Shown here in pieces: positions 1-10,303 of a DNA stretch of 64,000 nt (positions within the stretch are counted from its first letter, which is position 1; each line of letters begins with the position of its first letter). Position numbers and translations under genes: made by a program. The notes beneath the pieces are model-generated. The model saw only the letters and a list, made by a program, of their open reading frames with translations. It was not told where the DNA came from and did not search any database. Source of the DNA: Lathyrus oleraceus (Eukaryota > Streptophyta > Magnoliopsida > Fabales > Fabaceae); assembly GCF_024323335.1 (NCBI RefSeq), contig NC_066585.1, positions 339,637,346-339,701,345 on the forward strand, read 5' to 3'.

Positions 1-73
1 GTCATGTGCCTCGAGCAGCCGCTGTCAAGAAACCACCTTCTATCTGCGGAGGCAAGGCACTCATCCTACAATA

Positions 74-1870
74 TCAAAAGAGAGAAGTTGGTACCCAATT
101 TTCATTGGGTCCAAGTGGGTAAGTGCTAACATGGTTGCCTTTTGGCTTCCATTGATAAATACCTTTAGGGACAAGAAATCTCCTAAACTTGCATTTCTCA
201 ATGGTATGGCCAGCATGACAACAATAATGACATAAACCATGATGATGTGTTTGTTGTTTCTTGTTCATTGAATCCTTTAGAATAAAAGAGGATTTTGCAT
301 ATGGAGGATTTAATGACTTCTTAAACAACCTAGAGTTAACGGCATAAGTAACTTTAGGTTGTAGCGCCTTTTTTAATTTGACCTTAAGAGTGTTTACCTC
401 TTTTTGCCAAATATAACAAGCGCCACAATACCTAACTCTACTACATCCATCAATGTCAATATTTTTTGAATTTTCTGCAATACTAGCTTTCAACGCTTCT
501 AAATCAATTTCAGCTTTGTTTACTTTACCTTCCAAAAATGAAAAAATATGTTTGTCGGAAGATAGTCTTTTAAAAGCATCTACAGCTTCGTTATGCAGTT
601 TTTCAAAAGCTATTTTTAGTTCCGAAAATGACATGGAAGAGAAATTATTGTAATAGGCTTGTTTTACCTTTTTGTCATTGTTTTTCTTCTTGTGGTAGGA
701 CAGATTTTTTGTGTGAGCCATAAGGCACAGATTTGCGGCTTCATCACCATCACTTGAGCTTTGTGTGCTTGATGAATCACTATCACTTTCCCATGCAATG
801 TACGTTCTTCTTTGTTTGCTGTACCCTTTTGGTGAATCTTTTCTTTGATCCTTATACTTCATAGGGCAGTCCGTTTTATAATGTCCAGATTTACCACAAT
901 TAAAACAGGATCCTCTTCCTCTACTCTTCTTGTTCTCTTCTTGTTTCGAATTTGTAGATTGTCTTCGAAACTTCATGAGATTTTTGTCGGAATGCTTGAC
1001 TCCATTCTTTCGAATGAATCTATTATATCTCCTTACAAACAGTCCCATTTCCTCATCATCCGAGTCTTTGTCACTACTTGAATCATTGTCGCTTTGCTCT
1101 TTTCGTGAGGACTTAGAGCTAGAGGCCACAAGAGCTATTGGCTTCTTCTCTCCCTCTTTGTCTCTTTTCTTCTCCTTTTCCTTCTTATTTTTGTTCTCAT
1201 ATTTTTCAAGACTTTCCAATGCTTGCTGATGTTCTTCCAGCTTTCCAAACAGAGTTGTAATCGTAAGTCTTGTTAGATCGTTGGCTTCCTTAATTGCTGT
1301 TACTTTAGGTTGCCACTCCCTGCTAAGACACCTGAGAATTTTATTAGTAGCAATTTCATTGGAAATAGGTTTTCCAAGCGCATTCAATCGGTTAGTTAGA
1401 TGAGTGAATCTCTTTTTCATGTCGGAGATAGATTCTCCTTGTTTCATGCGAAAGAGCTCAAACTCTTGATTGAGTGTGTTAATGCGGGACTGTTTTACTT
1501 CAGTAGTACCCTCATGGGCAACTTCTAAAGCATCCCACATTTCTTTAGCTGTCGTGCAATGGGATACTCGATAATACTCATCAACACCAAGTGCTGAAAT
1601 TAGCATGTTTCGAGCTTTCCAATCACACGACCACTTTTTCTCATCTTTCTCATTCCAATCATCTTCTGGTTTAGGTACTATGGCGCCAGCCGCATTTGTC
1701 ATAGTTATTTGAAACTGACCATTTTCAATGGCAGCCCATACTAACCTATCCACAGAATTTATATGAACTCGCATGCAGTCTTTCCAGTAGCCGTAATTTT
1801 CACCGTTGAAAATAGGCGCTCTATTATACGCCCCCTTTGGTTCAGAATCCATACTGTTACAGGCAGCCAC
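74..1870 (-). CDS. gag: Ty1/copia Gag polyprotein (retrotransposon capsid), intact 598 aa
   Basis: Gag forms the virus-like particle that packages the retrotransposon RNA in the cytoplasm. The N-terminal third has the copia gag (UBN2/DUF4219-like) signature: an NGENYGYWK motif near residue 22, then a helical region with the WDALE and MKKRFTHL motifs. A lysine/glutamate-rich, probably coiled segment follows (about 215-245), then a serine/aspartate-rich linker. A canonical CCHC zinc knuckle, CFNCGKSGHYKTDCP, lies near residue 320-335 (positions about 868-912). A second, altered knuckle, CHYCCHAGHTIEKC, lies near residue 545-560. The ATG at 1870 was chosen because it opens the frame about 20 bases after the primer binding site. 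The frame stops at 74-76 just after the WVP motif, before any protease motif, so pol is outside the window or in another frame. No frameshift was seen. Confidence 0.85.
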   Translation of the reverse strand: MAACNSMDSEPKGAYNRAPIFNGENYGYWKDCMRVHINSVDRLVWAAIENGQFQITMTNAAGAIVPKPEDDWNEKDEKKWSCDWKARNMLISALGVDEYYRVSHCTTAKEMWDALEVAHEGTTEVKQSRINTLNQEFELFRMKQGESISDMKKRFTHLTNRLNALGKPISNEIATNKILRCLSREWQPKVTAIKEANDLTRLTITTLFGKLEEHQQALESLEKYENKNKKEKEKKRDKEGEKKPIALVASSSKSSRKEQSDNDSSSDKDSDDEEMGLFVRRYNRFIRKNGVKHSDKNLMKFRRQSTNSKQEENKKSRGRGSCFNCGKSGHYKTDCPMKYKDQRKDSPKGYSKQRRTYIAWESDSDSSSTQSSSDGDEAANLCLMAHTKNLSYHKKKNNDKKVKQAYYNNFSSMSFSELKIAFEKLHNEAVDAFKRLSSDKHIFSFLEGKVNKAEIDLEALKASIAENSKNIDIDGCSRVRYCGACYIWQKEVNTLKVKLKKALQPKVTYAVNSRLFKKSLNPPYAKSSFILKDSMNKKQQTHHHGLCHYCCHAGHTIEKCKFRRFLVPKGIYQWKPKGNHVSTYPLGPNENWVPTSLF

Positions 1871-1889
1871 AGAGCACCAGCGAACCGGC

Positions 1890-1901
1890 GCTCTGATACC
1901 A
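1890..1901 (-). other. Primer binding site, tRNA-iMet type
   Basis: On the minus strand the bases directly after the LTR end (CTAACA) and an AG spacer read TGGTATCAGAGC. This is the classical Ty1/copia primer binding site, complementary to the 3' end of initiator methionine tRNA. It fixes both the orientation of the gag gene and the inner LTR boundary at 1904. Confidence 0.9.
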
Positions 1902-3006
1902 CTTGTTAGACGGTGTGGCTAGTGATCGAGAGGGGGGGGGGGTGAATAGATCACCTCTTTGAAACTTAACGGATTTAAAGTTTTATCAGAGTTTTTAAAG
2001 TTGGCGGAAAATATCAGTCCCGAATCGACTTCCGTCTATTCTGAACCGCTACTAGAAAACCGGACACACGAGTTTAATGCTGGATTTGAATAAGAATGAC
2101 AGAAGCAATCAACACCAGAATTTTAGCTAATTGAATGCACTTATCATTAAAGTCTATTTCCAATGAATAAAACCTAGCTAACAATTTTGTCAAACAATTG
2201 GTGTGTATGTGATCAATGATGAACAACAGTAGAGTTTAATTAAAAAAGGTTTTCTTGCCCCTGCTGTCTTGCAAAAGGAACAATCACAACACACTAACTG
2301 AAATTGCGAAAACTGTTTTAAACGTAAAGAGGAGTAAGGTAAGAATACGATACGCAGAGATTTGGTAAGGAAGTTCCCCACGTCGTCCTCGCGTGTGGGT
2401 ACGTCTCCCTCTCAATTTCAAATGAAATTGAGAACTTTGATTATCAATTATTGCCGAATTCGTTGATACAAGGTTATGATACAAAGACAGAATTCTAACT
2501 TCCAAGAACTTCTTCTTGTATGAACCTTCACTTGATCTGAGCACGATCAAGAATTTCCTGCACGAAAAAGCAAACAATTCACCGGTTCCACGACCTGCTT
2601 GCGAAATCCCCCGATCTCCAAACGCAACGCTGTGGCTGAATCTGTTCTGCAAACGTGACTCACAAACCCTCAAGAACACTCCAGTTCTTGAAGGATAAAC
2701 CAGTAGGTTTTTCTTCGAAACCCCCTTCAATCTTCCACTCAGCTAGATCCTTGATCGTTCCACTGAAAACCACAGCTAGATCTTGATCGTACCACTGAAC
2801 GTTATCTCGATAATCCTTTAATTCAGAGAACAAGAATGGTTATGTGTTGATGTTCTTGAAGAAAAGTGATTGAGAAGATGAAGAAGATGAAGTCTCTTTC
2901 AGGTTTCTGTGTGCTCTCAAACAATTGCTGCTACACTGCTTTTGATCTTGTGTTCAATTGTTTTTCCCTCTAAGAATTCGTGTTTTTCACTGCTGTCATA
3001 ACATGT

Positions 3007-3014
3007 CTTATATA
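3007..3014 (-). promoter_or_regulatory. TATA box of copia LTR
   Basis: The minus strand reads GCATATATAAGACATG. It lies inside the LTR, just downstream of the palindromic repeat array and about 1.1 kb before the PBS, which is the expected place for the U3/R promoter. Confidence 0.6.
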
Positions 3015-3049
3015 TGCAGCAAAACAGAAACTGTTAGAGCACAAAACAA

Positions 3050-3392
3050 CTTTATGCATTGATACATGAGAGTATGCATCGATGCATACTGTAAGATAAG
3101 TGAGTTTTTGGTGAAATGAATTAATCATGTATCGATGCATAATTCGTATGTATTGATGCATATGACCTTTCTACTAACATGTATCGATGCATAATGCGTA
3201 TGCATTGATACACAGGCTGTTTCAATTGATCATGTATCGATGCAGGGATCGTATGGATCGATCCATAGAGCCTTTTGCCTTTCATGTGTTGATGCATGAC
3301 TCGTATGCATCGATGCATACTGAACAAAAAGAGTTTTGTGATATACCACATGTTGTATGTATCGATGCATAGGCTTATGTGTTGATGCATAC
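3050..3392. repeat. Array of palindromic TGCATCGATGCA-type motifs in copia U3
   Basis: About a dozen variants of a 14-16 bp motif around ATCGATGCAT recur every 20-50 bases. The best copies (near 3074 and 3303) read TATGCATCGATGCATA, which is its own reverse complement. The array sits directly upstream of the LTR TATA box, so an enhancer or protein-binding role is plausible. That role is inference. Confidence 0.75.
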
Positions 3393-3599
3393 TGACAGAA
3401 AATGGATTTTATGTGTTATTTTAAGAGATGTGTCAATGTAGGTCTTTATGTACAGTTATGCAACAATAGAATGGGATAAAACCACAATAAAAACACAAAT
3501 GTCTCATGTAATGCAATGCACAACTAACATTTGGATGATGATCACACAATTTGCTATCATTCAAAATTAATTCAAAGTAAAGAATTTTCTCACAACTAT

Positions 3600-4700
3600 C
3601 ACTGATCATGATGTGGAAGATGAACCAAATCCGTTGGTGACAAATGTTTATGCTCATGTTAATTATAATGGGAGTGATACGGTAAACGAAATGCTTAGAG
3701 CTTCTCGTCCTGAAGGTAGCTTTATACCTATTACTGCAGGACAACTAAAGATGGTTCTAAGGATTTTTCTTTGGCTTGTTTCTCATGTTCTCCGTCCATA
3801 AAATGGTGGTTTTTTCAAGAATTGATTATTCTGAAGTTCACTAGGTCTACATTTTTCTCAACAAAGTTAAGATAAATTGGCCTCATTACATTGTTTCGAG
3901 GATGTTTGTTATAAAGAAGTGCAACAAAGGTACTTCATTTTGCTATGTGTCTATGATTTCAAAGATTATGAAATTCTTCAATATTGGCATGCCTAACCTG
4001 TCATACAAGTCTCCTGGGTCTGTACAAGAGTTTTCTCAAAGGACTCTTACAAATTTGGAATACTTTTGTGATGTCCAGCGAAGGGCATATTACTTTCTTG
4101 CTGGTAAGAATGCCAAAAGAATTTTCAACTTTGATGATCCTGCTGCTTTTGAGGATGAAGGTACAGAAGAAGGTGTTCATATGGAGGATGAACATCACAC
4201 TAGGAATCAATAAAATCCCCATGAATAAGATGCTATGATGCATGATGCACCTGTTCGAGATTATCACGGTGCAACTTCTGGTGCTAATTCTGCTGACACT
4301 GCCACCATTATTACCATACTTCAAAATATGCAGGTACAACAAGATTAGCGCTATGCTGACGAGTGTCGAAGGCGAGTCACATTTGAGGCTGCATAAATAG
4401 AACAATATAATCTGATGCAACAACATTTGTCCACTCAAGATTCTAACTTTTAGGCTTTTGCTTCATACGTGACCGAGGCATTGGTGTCCTTACGCACTGA
4501 CATGAATGTAAATAATGAAGCCATTTTGGCTAGAATCAATCACATTATTTATGTACATGACGATGATTCTCATTGATATGAGAGTATATATAGGGAAATG
4601 TGTGATGTTATTGATTCTCAATACCGTAATGATGAATAGGGCTGGGAAAAGGGTGCACCAAGTGAACGTGGGAGAAGATAGATTGGTATTTGAATAATGT
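3600..4700 (+). pseudogene. Degenerate 3' internal reading frames of copia element (env-like position)
   Basis: Short plus-strand open stretches at 3613-3801, 3902-4213 and 4515-4697 look like pieces of one former coding region broken by stops and shifts. They lie between the missing pol and the polypurine tract, where SIRE-lineage elements carry an extra, env-like or unknown ORF. No motif allows a function to be named, and the assignment rests on position only. Confidence 0.3.
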
Positions 4701-5050
4701 GTTGTGAGATTGGTCTTGTGGTGTCCGATTATTTTGGGTGTCTTGTGTCTTTCTGCACTTTTTTAATTCATGTTTTAGTGTCTTTATGCATGAGCTTTTT
4801 GGATTATGGTTTATTTGGGTCTTGGTTTATGTATTGGCAATGGATCTATAACTGTTTGGATTTAGACAATGGTTGTGGTATCAAGTACTTATGATTAATG
4901 TTATTGTTATGCTGTTTATTTAGTTTGTGTTTTATCATGTATGGTGTTTATATGTGAGCATATTTCTCATCTTTGCAAACTGCCTCTGTATCCTCTACTA
5001 TATATATGTGATTCTTATAATTGTCTCCTTGGTCTCTTTTTGATGTTGTC

Positions 5051-5063
5051 AAAGGGGGAGAAG
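5051..5063 (+). other. Polypurine tract preceding the 3' LTR
   Basis: The purine run AAAGGGGGAGAAG is of the kind found immediately upstream of the 3' LTR in SIRE-like elements, where it primes plus-strand synthesis. A TG dinucleotide that could open the LTR follows within three bases. Confidence 0.6.
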
Positions 5064-5357
5064 TATGATGCACACATTCAGGGGGGGCTTTTCAAGAACG
5101 CATTGTCTCAAGTTTTTCCATCATAAAAAATGGAGAGTATGTGAGTGCCTCTTCCGTTTAGATATGTTTTACATGATGTCAAAACTAGGAAATAACATTT
5201 ATGTACAATGGACGGTATCATCCGAGTCTAGCTATGAATTTTAGCATTCTTGCATTAGGAAGCATGTCAACATCATTGGAAATGGCCTGGAAAATATTTG
5301 TGCATTAAAATAGTGTGTTGAGCATGATAAACTTAGTTTAAGTGAAAAATCCTCATT

Positions 5358-5600
5358 ATAGGTCGACATATGCGACTACAAATCGACCTATAAATGACTT
5401 TTTTAAACTTCAGGTCGACACATAGATGGTACAGGTCGACACATATGCTGCAGTATTAAAGCCTGCATCTTATGTTTTATGTACTGAGTCTTCAGGTCGA
5501 CCTATATGTAACACATAGCTTTACAGGCCGACACATGCTTCCAATAGGTCGACACATGACTTGAATAGGTCGATACATGACTCGTATAGGTCGACCTATT
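5358..5600. repeat. Array of AGGTCGAC motifs in copia U3
   Basis: About eight copies of AGGTCGAC followed by ACAT or CTAT occur at 20-60 base spacing; GTCGAC is palindromic. The array ends about 75 bases before the TATA box. The unit differs completely from the TGCATCGATGCA array in the neighbouring copia LTR but sits in the same place. Confidence 0.7.
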
Positions 5601-5674
5601 GACTAAATATTTTGAAAAATCGCATTTGTTCCCTTTCCTTTTGCATTCCTTTTGCCTCTTATGAGTCTCACACA

Positions 5675-5682
5675 TATAAATA
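5675..5682 (+). promoter_or_regulatory. TATA box of plus-strand copia LTR
   Basis: TATAAATA follows the GTCGAC array and lies about 1.2 kb before the LTR end, consistent with the U3/R promoter. Confidence 0.55.
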
Positions 5683-6376
5683 CTTGGTACATGCATCATT
5701 CTCTAGTAAGGTTTCTAGAGTGAGTAAACCTACATGAATCCAGGATTTCAAAGCATCTCATCATCTTCAATTCAATCTATGCATACACACAATCAAACTA
5801 CACATAATCATTTTTTGATTAGGTGTCATCTAAATTAGGATTGATAACGTCCAATTAGGTTTGTTATATTGAGAATATTGGATTGTGATCTTTGAGGGAT
5901 TCAAATAAGAAAAACAGTTTGGGGCTTTCCTTCAATATCTTTAAGGTTTAAAGGTTTTTGTCAAGATTGTGTAATTCGGATCCGGTCGAGTGAAAGCCTT
6001 GAGACTAGGTGTGTCGGCAAGGGAGTACAGTGAAATAATGGATTGCATTGACAAATCTTGGGTTCAACAAGTGTGCGCTTGGGATAAATTCAGCCGGGTG
6101 AAAGCATTGAGACAAGGAGACCGTGCAAAGAAGTAGCAACAACAGGTGAATTAAAGCGGCATTATTGGTTACTTGATCAAGCTTTGATCAAGGTTTTTGG
6201 AGCTGCTAGAGTCAAGAACAAACCTTGGGTTTATGGGATTTGATTTCTCATCTCTTGTATTGATACTTTTGCAAAGTAAGATTTATCATATTAATATCTC
6301 AATTCGAATTCGAATTGAGGGCAGACATACCTATAGCAAGGTCGATTGGTGAATTGCCTAAACAAATCCCCGCATA

Positions 6377-6399
6377 CTCTCTCTCTCTCTCTCTCTCTC
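6377..6399. repeat. (CT)n microsatellite
   Basis: An uninterrupted dinucleotide run of about eleven CT units inside the U5 of the copia LTR. Confidence 0.9.
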
Positions 6400-7073
6400 G
6401 TTTATTTTTCAGTTCACAAATTGTTAATTACTTTGATCTCTTGATCAACACTTTTTGGATAATAACTTTTGAAATCTATGATGAATTGTGTTGGTGTAGT
6501 AATCACTTTCCATTTTGTAGTGATAGGTTGTTAAGAACTACAAATACTACACTAATATCCAAACTTTGTTGATTGCACACAAAATATTTGATGAATTATG
6601 TCAACTAGTCCTTAGTGTGTTGTTGACATTGGAGATAGATAGTTACTATAATAGAGTATTCAATTTAGTGCTTGAAGTATTGATAAATCAACTTGTGAAT
6701 TATTATCATACCATTTGTACTCGTACGCATATCCGAGTTTTTCAATAGAAGGTTCGGTTAGAAGATTTTGGATTCAGGAAATATTTTAAACTTGCTTCCG
6801 CGTCATAAACTTTTCTAAATCAACTTTCGAATAAAATTTTAATTTGGGATCTATTCACCCCCCTCTAGATCTAGGCCCATCGTCTAACAATGTGTTCATG
6901 ATCTCTAGCCATGGTGATAAAGAACGATGATGAAGAAGAAGAATTCTGGGATGTGATGTTGAGCGAAAGAAAGAGAGAGTTACAAAAGAAATAAAAACTC
7001 AAGGAACAAAAGAAAAGAAATAAAAAGATTTTTCTTGATAAATTTGATGGGGATAAGGTGTAATCTATCAAGC

Positions 7074-8154
7074 TGATCCGCTGTCGCACACGGGCCAAAA
7101 ACGAGTTTAAAAGTGTAGTAAAACGGAAGCGACACTCGAATATCGTATCACAAGGACTCTTGAATGTTATAACCAAAAAAATGAAATTAAGGGGGTTTTT
7201 AAGGTTCAAAACTTAAATTGATGATTATTAAAGGTAAAATTAAAATTGATAAATAAGTTAATCTATTGTATCGATTTTCGACTTATCATCGATTCTTATA
7301 ATTTCAATTCCCTAGCGGGTTCAATCCCATTCAATTACAATACCCACTGACAAGTGCAAATTGGTATTATATGATGTATGTTCCTAATTTCCGAATTAAG
7401 CAAACAGATTTAAGCAGACGCGAATTAAGCAAACGCGACTTAATCAAACACGATAACGAAAAAGCTACGCTAACGTGATTATAGTTAAGGATCATACAAA
7501 CAATCAAATTTAATCAACTCTATCCTATAAGAAACAATCGGATTAAGCAAACGAAAGTAATCGAATTAAGCAAACGAGTTTATAGGAAGAATTGAAAAGA
7601 AATCGAAATTAAACTGGAATTATTAAAAACCTCAAAGTGGAATTCGAATACAACAGATCAACTCTTTGGGAATTAGTTCTCCATGAAATCTTCTAAGCAA
7701 TATTGTCTCATCCAAATTCATAATTAGGATTCATGTAGCAGTGGAAGACCTAATATAATAAAAGGGAAATTCGGGTCCTTATGGGATCCGACCCGAAAAT
7801 TACAAAAATCGGCCCAAACTAACTATTTTAATTAAGTCTGGAACTTCAATGAATTATTTGACCATTCTTAATTCCGAATATGCTTTTGACTTCAACATGA
7901 AACTTGTAGTTCTTTTCTTAGCTTTCCAACGTATATTAGAACGCGTCAATCCGAGTCCTATAGCCCAAGTTATGATCTAAATAGTGACAAGGTATCAAAT
8001 AACTATTTATGCTGAAAATAAAGTACGAAAATAAAATAAAGTCAAAAATAAACTTAAATATAAAAAAAAAACTAAAATAGTAAAAATAATATAATAAATT
8101 ATAGAAATGCCTAAGTATAATTATAGAAGAATGTGCATCAAAATGCACTGATCA
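7074..8154 (-). repeat. 3' LTR of the Athila/Tat-like derivative
   Basis: Direct repeat of 11409-12488. It is preceded (minus strand) by a short polypurine-like run, GTAGGGGGATT, at 8157-8167. Ends are TGATCAGTGC and GCGGATCA on the minus strand. Confidence 0.88.
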
Positions 8155-9518
8155 AATCCCCCTACAAAACTAAAAATAGAAAAAACAAGAACAAACAAAA
8201 CATGCAATTCCAAAGGTTATCAAGATACAAGGTACAAGCAGAATTCTAAGTCTAAGCTTAAAGAATATGATGTTAGTGAGCAACTTCTTGTGACATTCAA
8301 AGAAGATAGGAAAACAGATTACCAAAGAGTACATCCAGAAGTAATGAAATCCTTACAGGATAAATTTCACTCAACTCTCAAGTGTTTAGGTTAACTGTTT
8401 ACACTCAAAGCACAACATGAAAGTTAGTACTACCATAAGCTTGAAAAGACTCTAACATCCATAATTGAAATACATGCACACAAAGATCAAAATAAATTTT
8501 ATTTGGTTGTAACGTGGTCAAGGTAAGGGTGAGATAAATCCTAAGGGGTACTAGGCTAAAATTCAAAGAGACAAAAGAGACTTGAAAGAAATTGCGGGAG
8601 TTGAATTTACAAAATATTTCATTCACTTTAACAACTCTATATTAAATGTTTCTGTTCATATTTTTTTCTCCTTTCTCTTTTTATTCTTTTTTTTGAAGGA
8701 GTATGTATTGACATGTATTAAAATATTACAAACATAATTCTCTTTTTTTTTCTTCCTCTTATCCTTCTATTTTTTATTCCTCTTATCCTTCTATTTTTTC
8801 ATTCCTTTTTTTTTCTTTTTCTGCCAACTTCTGAAATATTACAAACATAATTACTCAATCCCACACAACTCCAAACAAGAATCTTTCAACCCTTTGAATA
8901 GGGTGATAACATTGTTTTTCACTTCTCGCCTTGTAATGAGTTTTAAATAAAAAAAGGGTAATAGGCTCAAGGGGGTTTCAAACAAGGGATGCAATTATTT
9001 TAGGGTTGGCTTTTTGGCTAATTGGATAAAAAAACAAAAAACAAAGCTACCTTTATCATATCAGTGTGCACAAGTAAACAACAACATCAACAAGAGCCAA
9101 TTCAAGTTCTAGAGACTAACAGACATGAGTGAATCACACAAGAAAGAAAGAGATGGATTTTTGTATGTTATCCATATAAGGCTCAAAATCTCACAAGGTT
9201 AATTGATCTACCACAAATGATGTACAATTTAGAGTTTAGTCCTACCTATCATACTAAAAATGCACAGGAAATTTTTCACATCACACCACAAGACTTTAAT
9301 CTAGAGAACTAAGAAAAATACTCATAATTGTAACTCAAAAACCAAAGGAAAAAACATGCAATTTTTTTAAGAAAGCAAACAAAAACCAAAACAGAGAAAA
9401 ACTGAAAATAAAATAAATAAATGGTTCTCTCCCCTACTCTTAAAACATATGTTGTCCTCAGTGAAAGAGCATAAATATAAAATAACAGTGAGAGAAACGA
9501 AAGAACACACCCGAGGAG
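8155..9518 (-). other. 3' non-coding region of the Athila/Tat-like derivative
   Basis: No coding content was seen. It contains a T/C-rich tract (about 8650-8825) and is clearly related over most of its length to 15051-16400 beside another LTR. It ends at the 3' LTR with the polypurine run. Small open frames here (for example 8405-8626) are not conserved as frames between the two copies. Confidence 0.7.
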
Positions 9519-9842
9519 TCAAGACAGATAAGTGATTGCATAAGCAGCCTTTCCCAAAGAGAGTTCTTCTACAGTCTCTTCTTCCAAAGTCGGGTTCTCA
9601 TGTAGTAGCTTTGGGTAGTGTTCATTGAGCTTGAAATTTTTATTAGTGTCTTCACCTTGTATTCCAGGATCAAAGAAGAATCTTTGATAAGTAAAAGTGT
9701 TGAATGAGTGCGTGAAATTGATCTCCTTTTTCACAATATCAAAAATCAAAGGATTACGGGGCTGCCTCACTACTTTTATTTCATCTTTAAGTGAGATCTT
9801 ATGCATACATACAGAATGGCTAATATCACGAGTGTCAGCCAA
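9519..9842 (-). pseudogene. Fused remnant of gypsy pol: RT start joined to integrase end
   Basis: The 107-residue frame starts with a segment typical of the beginning of Athila/Tat reverse transcriptase (VCMHKISLKDE, then VRQPRNP and VKKEI). It then passes within about 40 residues to a segment resembling the C-terminal end of integrase (NFKLNEHYPKLLHENPTLEE, then VEELSLGKA). The whole polymerase, RNase H and integrase core normally lying between them, more than 2 kb, is absent. The result is a deletion junction and not a functional enzyme. Assignment is from remembered family patterns; a profile search would settle it. Confidence 0.55.
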
Positions 9843-9905
9843 GGTCCATCCAATTCCCTTCTTATGTTTCTGCTTAAGTTGAAGCTTTGATGAATAATAT
9901 GAATC

Positions 9906-10169
9906 CTAGGGAAGTGGTTTAGGCTCTAAAGAATGTGGTTGTTCAATGGATGGTATGTTTGGGGCAGCCGGAATGTCAAGAGCTTCAGCCACATAAACAA
10001 CTTCGTTTATACTATCACCCTGCAAGGCAACATCAATCTCAACACAAATAGCACAAAGGTTAGTGTTAGTACAATCATCACATGAGTAAATATCATCAAA
10101 ACCATATAAAGTTTGAAAATCAGGTGAAAACAAATCAGAATAAGATTCATCAACAACTTCAAAAAGCAA
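9906..10169 (-). pseudogene. Remnant of gypsy gag-pol spacer / RT N-terminal boundary
   Basis: An 87-codon open stretch ends in the motif SLEPKPLP, which resembles the LELKPLP segment just before the reverse transcriptase domain in Athila/Tat polyproteins. Upstream it is acidic (DIYSCDDC, ICVEIDVALQGD) without a recognisable protease active site. It is separated by stops from the gag piece (10304-10912) and from the RT/INT scrap (9519-9842). Confidence 0.4.
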
Positions 10170-10303
10170 CTATATCTGAAAAACAGAATGCTCTTCCTTG
10201 TCAATCTTCTTATTTTTCAGTACTCCTTATGGGAAAGGGATTGGTGATACATACTTTTTTTCAACCTCAACAACAATAGAAGGTTCAGGTTTGTTTTCAG
10301 GTG

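Larger units (their letters stand above)
1..3529 (-). mobile_element. Ty1/copia (SIRE/Maximus-like) element, 5' part with 5' LTR
   Basis: Read on the minus strand, the order is LTR (3529 to 1904), a two-base spacer, a tRNA-iMet-type primer binding site, then a long gag ORF running to position 74. This is the 5' end of a Ty1/copia retrotransposon; its pol and 3' LTR would lie left of the window. The U5 end carries the C-rich block and terminal CTAACA seen in SIRE-like legume elements. The element abuts the internal region of another, oppositely oriented copia element at about 3530, so it probably inserted into it. The gag frame is intact over 598 codons, which suggests moderate age, but without the second LTR this cannot be dated. 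Lineage assignment is inference from end sequences and gag motifs. Confidence 0.8.
1904..3529 (-). repeat. 5' LTR of the minus-strand Ty1/copia element
   Basis: The inner (U5) end is fixed by the adjacent PBS. The outer end is proposed at 3529, where the minus strand reads TGTTAG, a perfect inverted match to the inner CTAACA; this gives an LTR of about 1.6 kb. The order on the minus strand is U3 with palindromic repeats (3392-3050), a TATA box near 3010, then R/U5 ending in a C-rich run. Short ORFs inside it (for example 2284-2730) have no recognisable content. The outer boundary is inferred, because the partner LTR is not in the window. Confidence 0.65.
3530..6891 (+). mobile_element. 3' part of a plus-strand Ty1/copia (SIRE-like) element
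   Basis: A degenerate internal region (3530-5050) is followed by a polypurine tract, CAAAGGGGGAGAAG, and an LTR-like segment ending at 6891. That end has the same architecture as the U5 end of the minus-strand copia element: a C-rich run (CACCCCCCTC), then CGTCTAACA. No primer binding site follows 6891, so this is a 3' LTR and not a 5' one. The 5' portion is missing, or displaced by the neighbouring insertion. The two copia elements therefore lie head to head in a nested arrangement. Confidence 0.6.
5066..6891 (+). repeat. 3' LTR of the plus-strand Ty1/copia element
   Basis: The right end, CGTCTAACA at 6883-6891, is well supported by similarity to the other copia LTR end. The left end is uncertain: 5066 is chosen as the first TG after the polypurine tract, but it does not match the expected TGTTAG. 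The segment holds a U3 array of GTCGAC-containing motifs (5358-5600), a TATA box at 5675, and a U5 with a (CT)n run at 6377-6399. Confidence 0.55.

Noticed and set aside
930..1229. Plus-strand frame of 99 codons rich in Ser/Phe/Leu
   Set aside because: Antisense shadow of the Lys/Glu-rich part of the copia gag gene.
2284..2730. 148-codon minus-strand frame in the copia LTR
   Set aside because: Lies within R/U5 downstream of the TATA box and shows no domain-like pattern.
1904..6891. A single 5-kb LTR or foldback element with TGTTAGACG/CGTCTAACA ends
   Set aside because: The interior has two oppositely oriented TATA boxes and U3 arrays, a polypurine tract and degenerate coding sequence. Both ends are U5 ends of similar copia elements.
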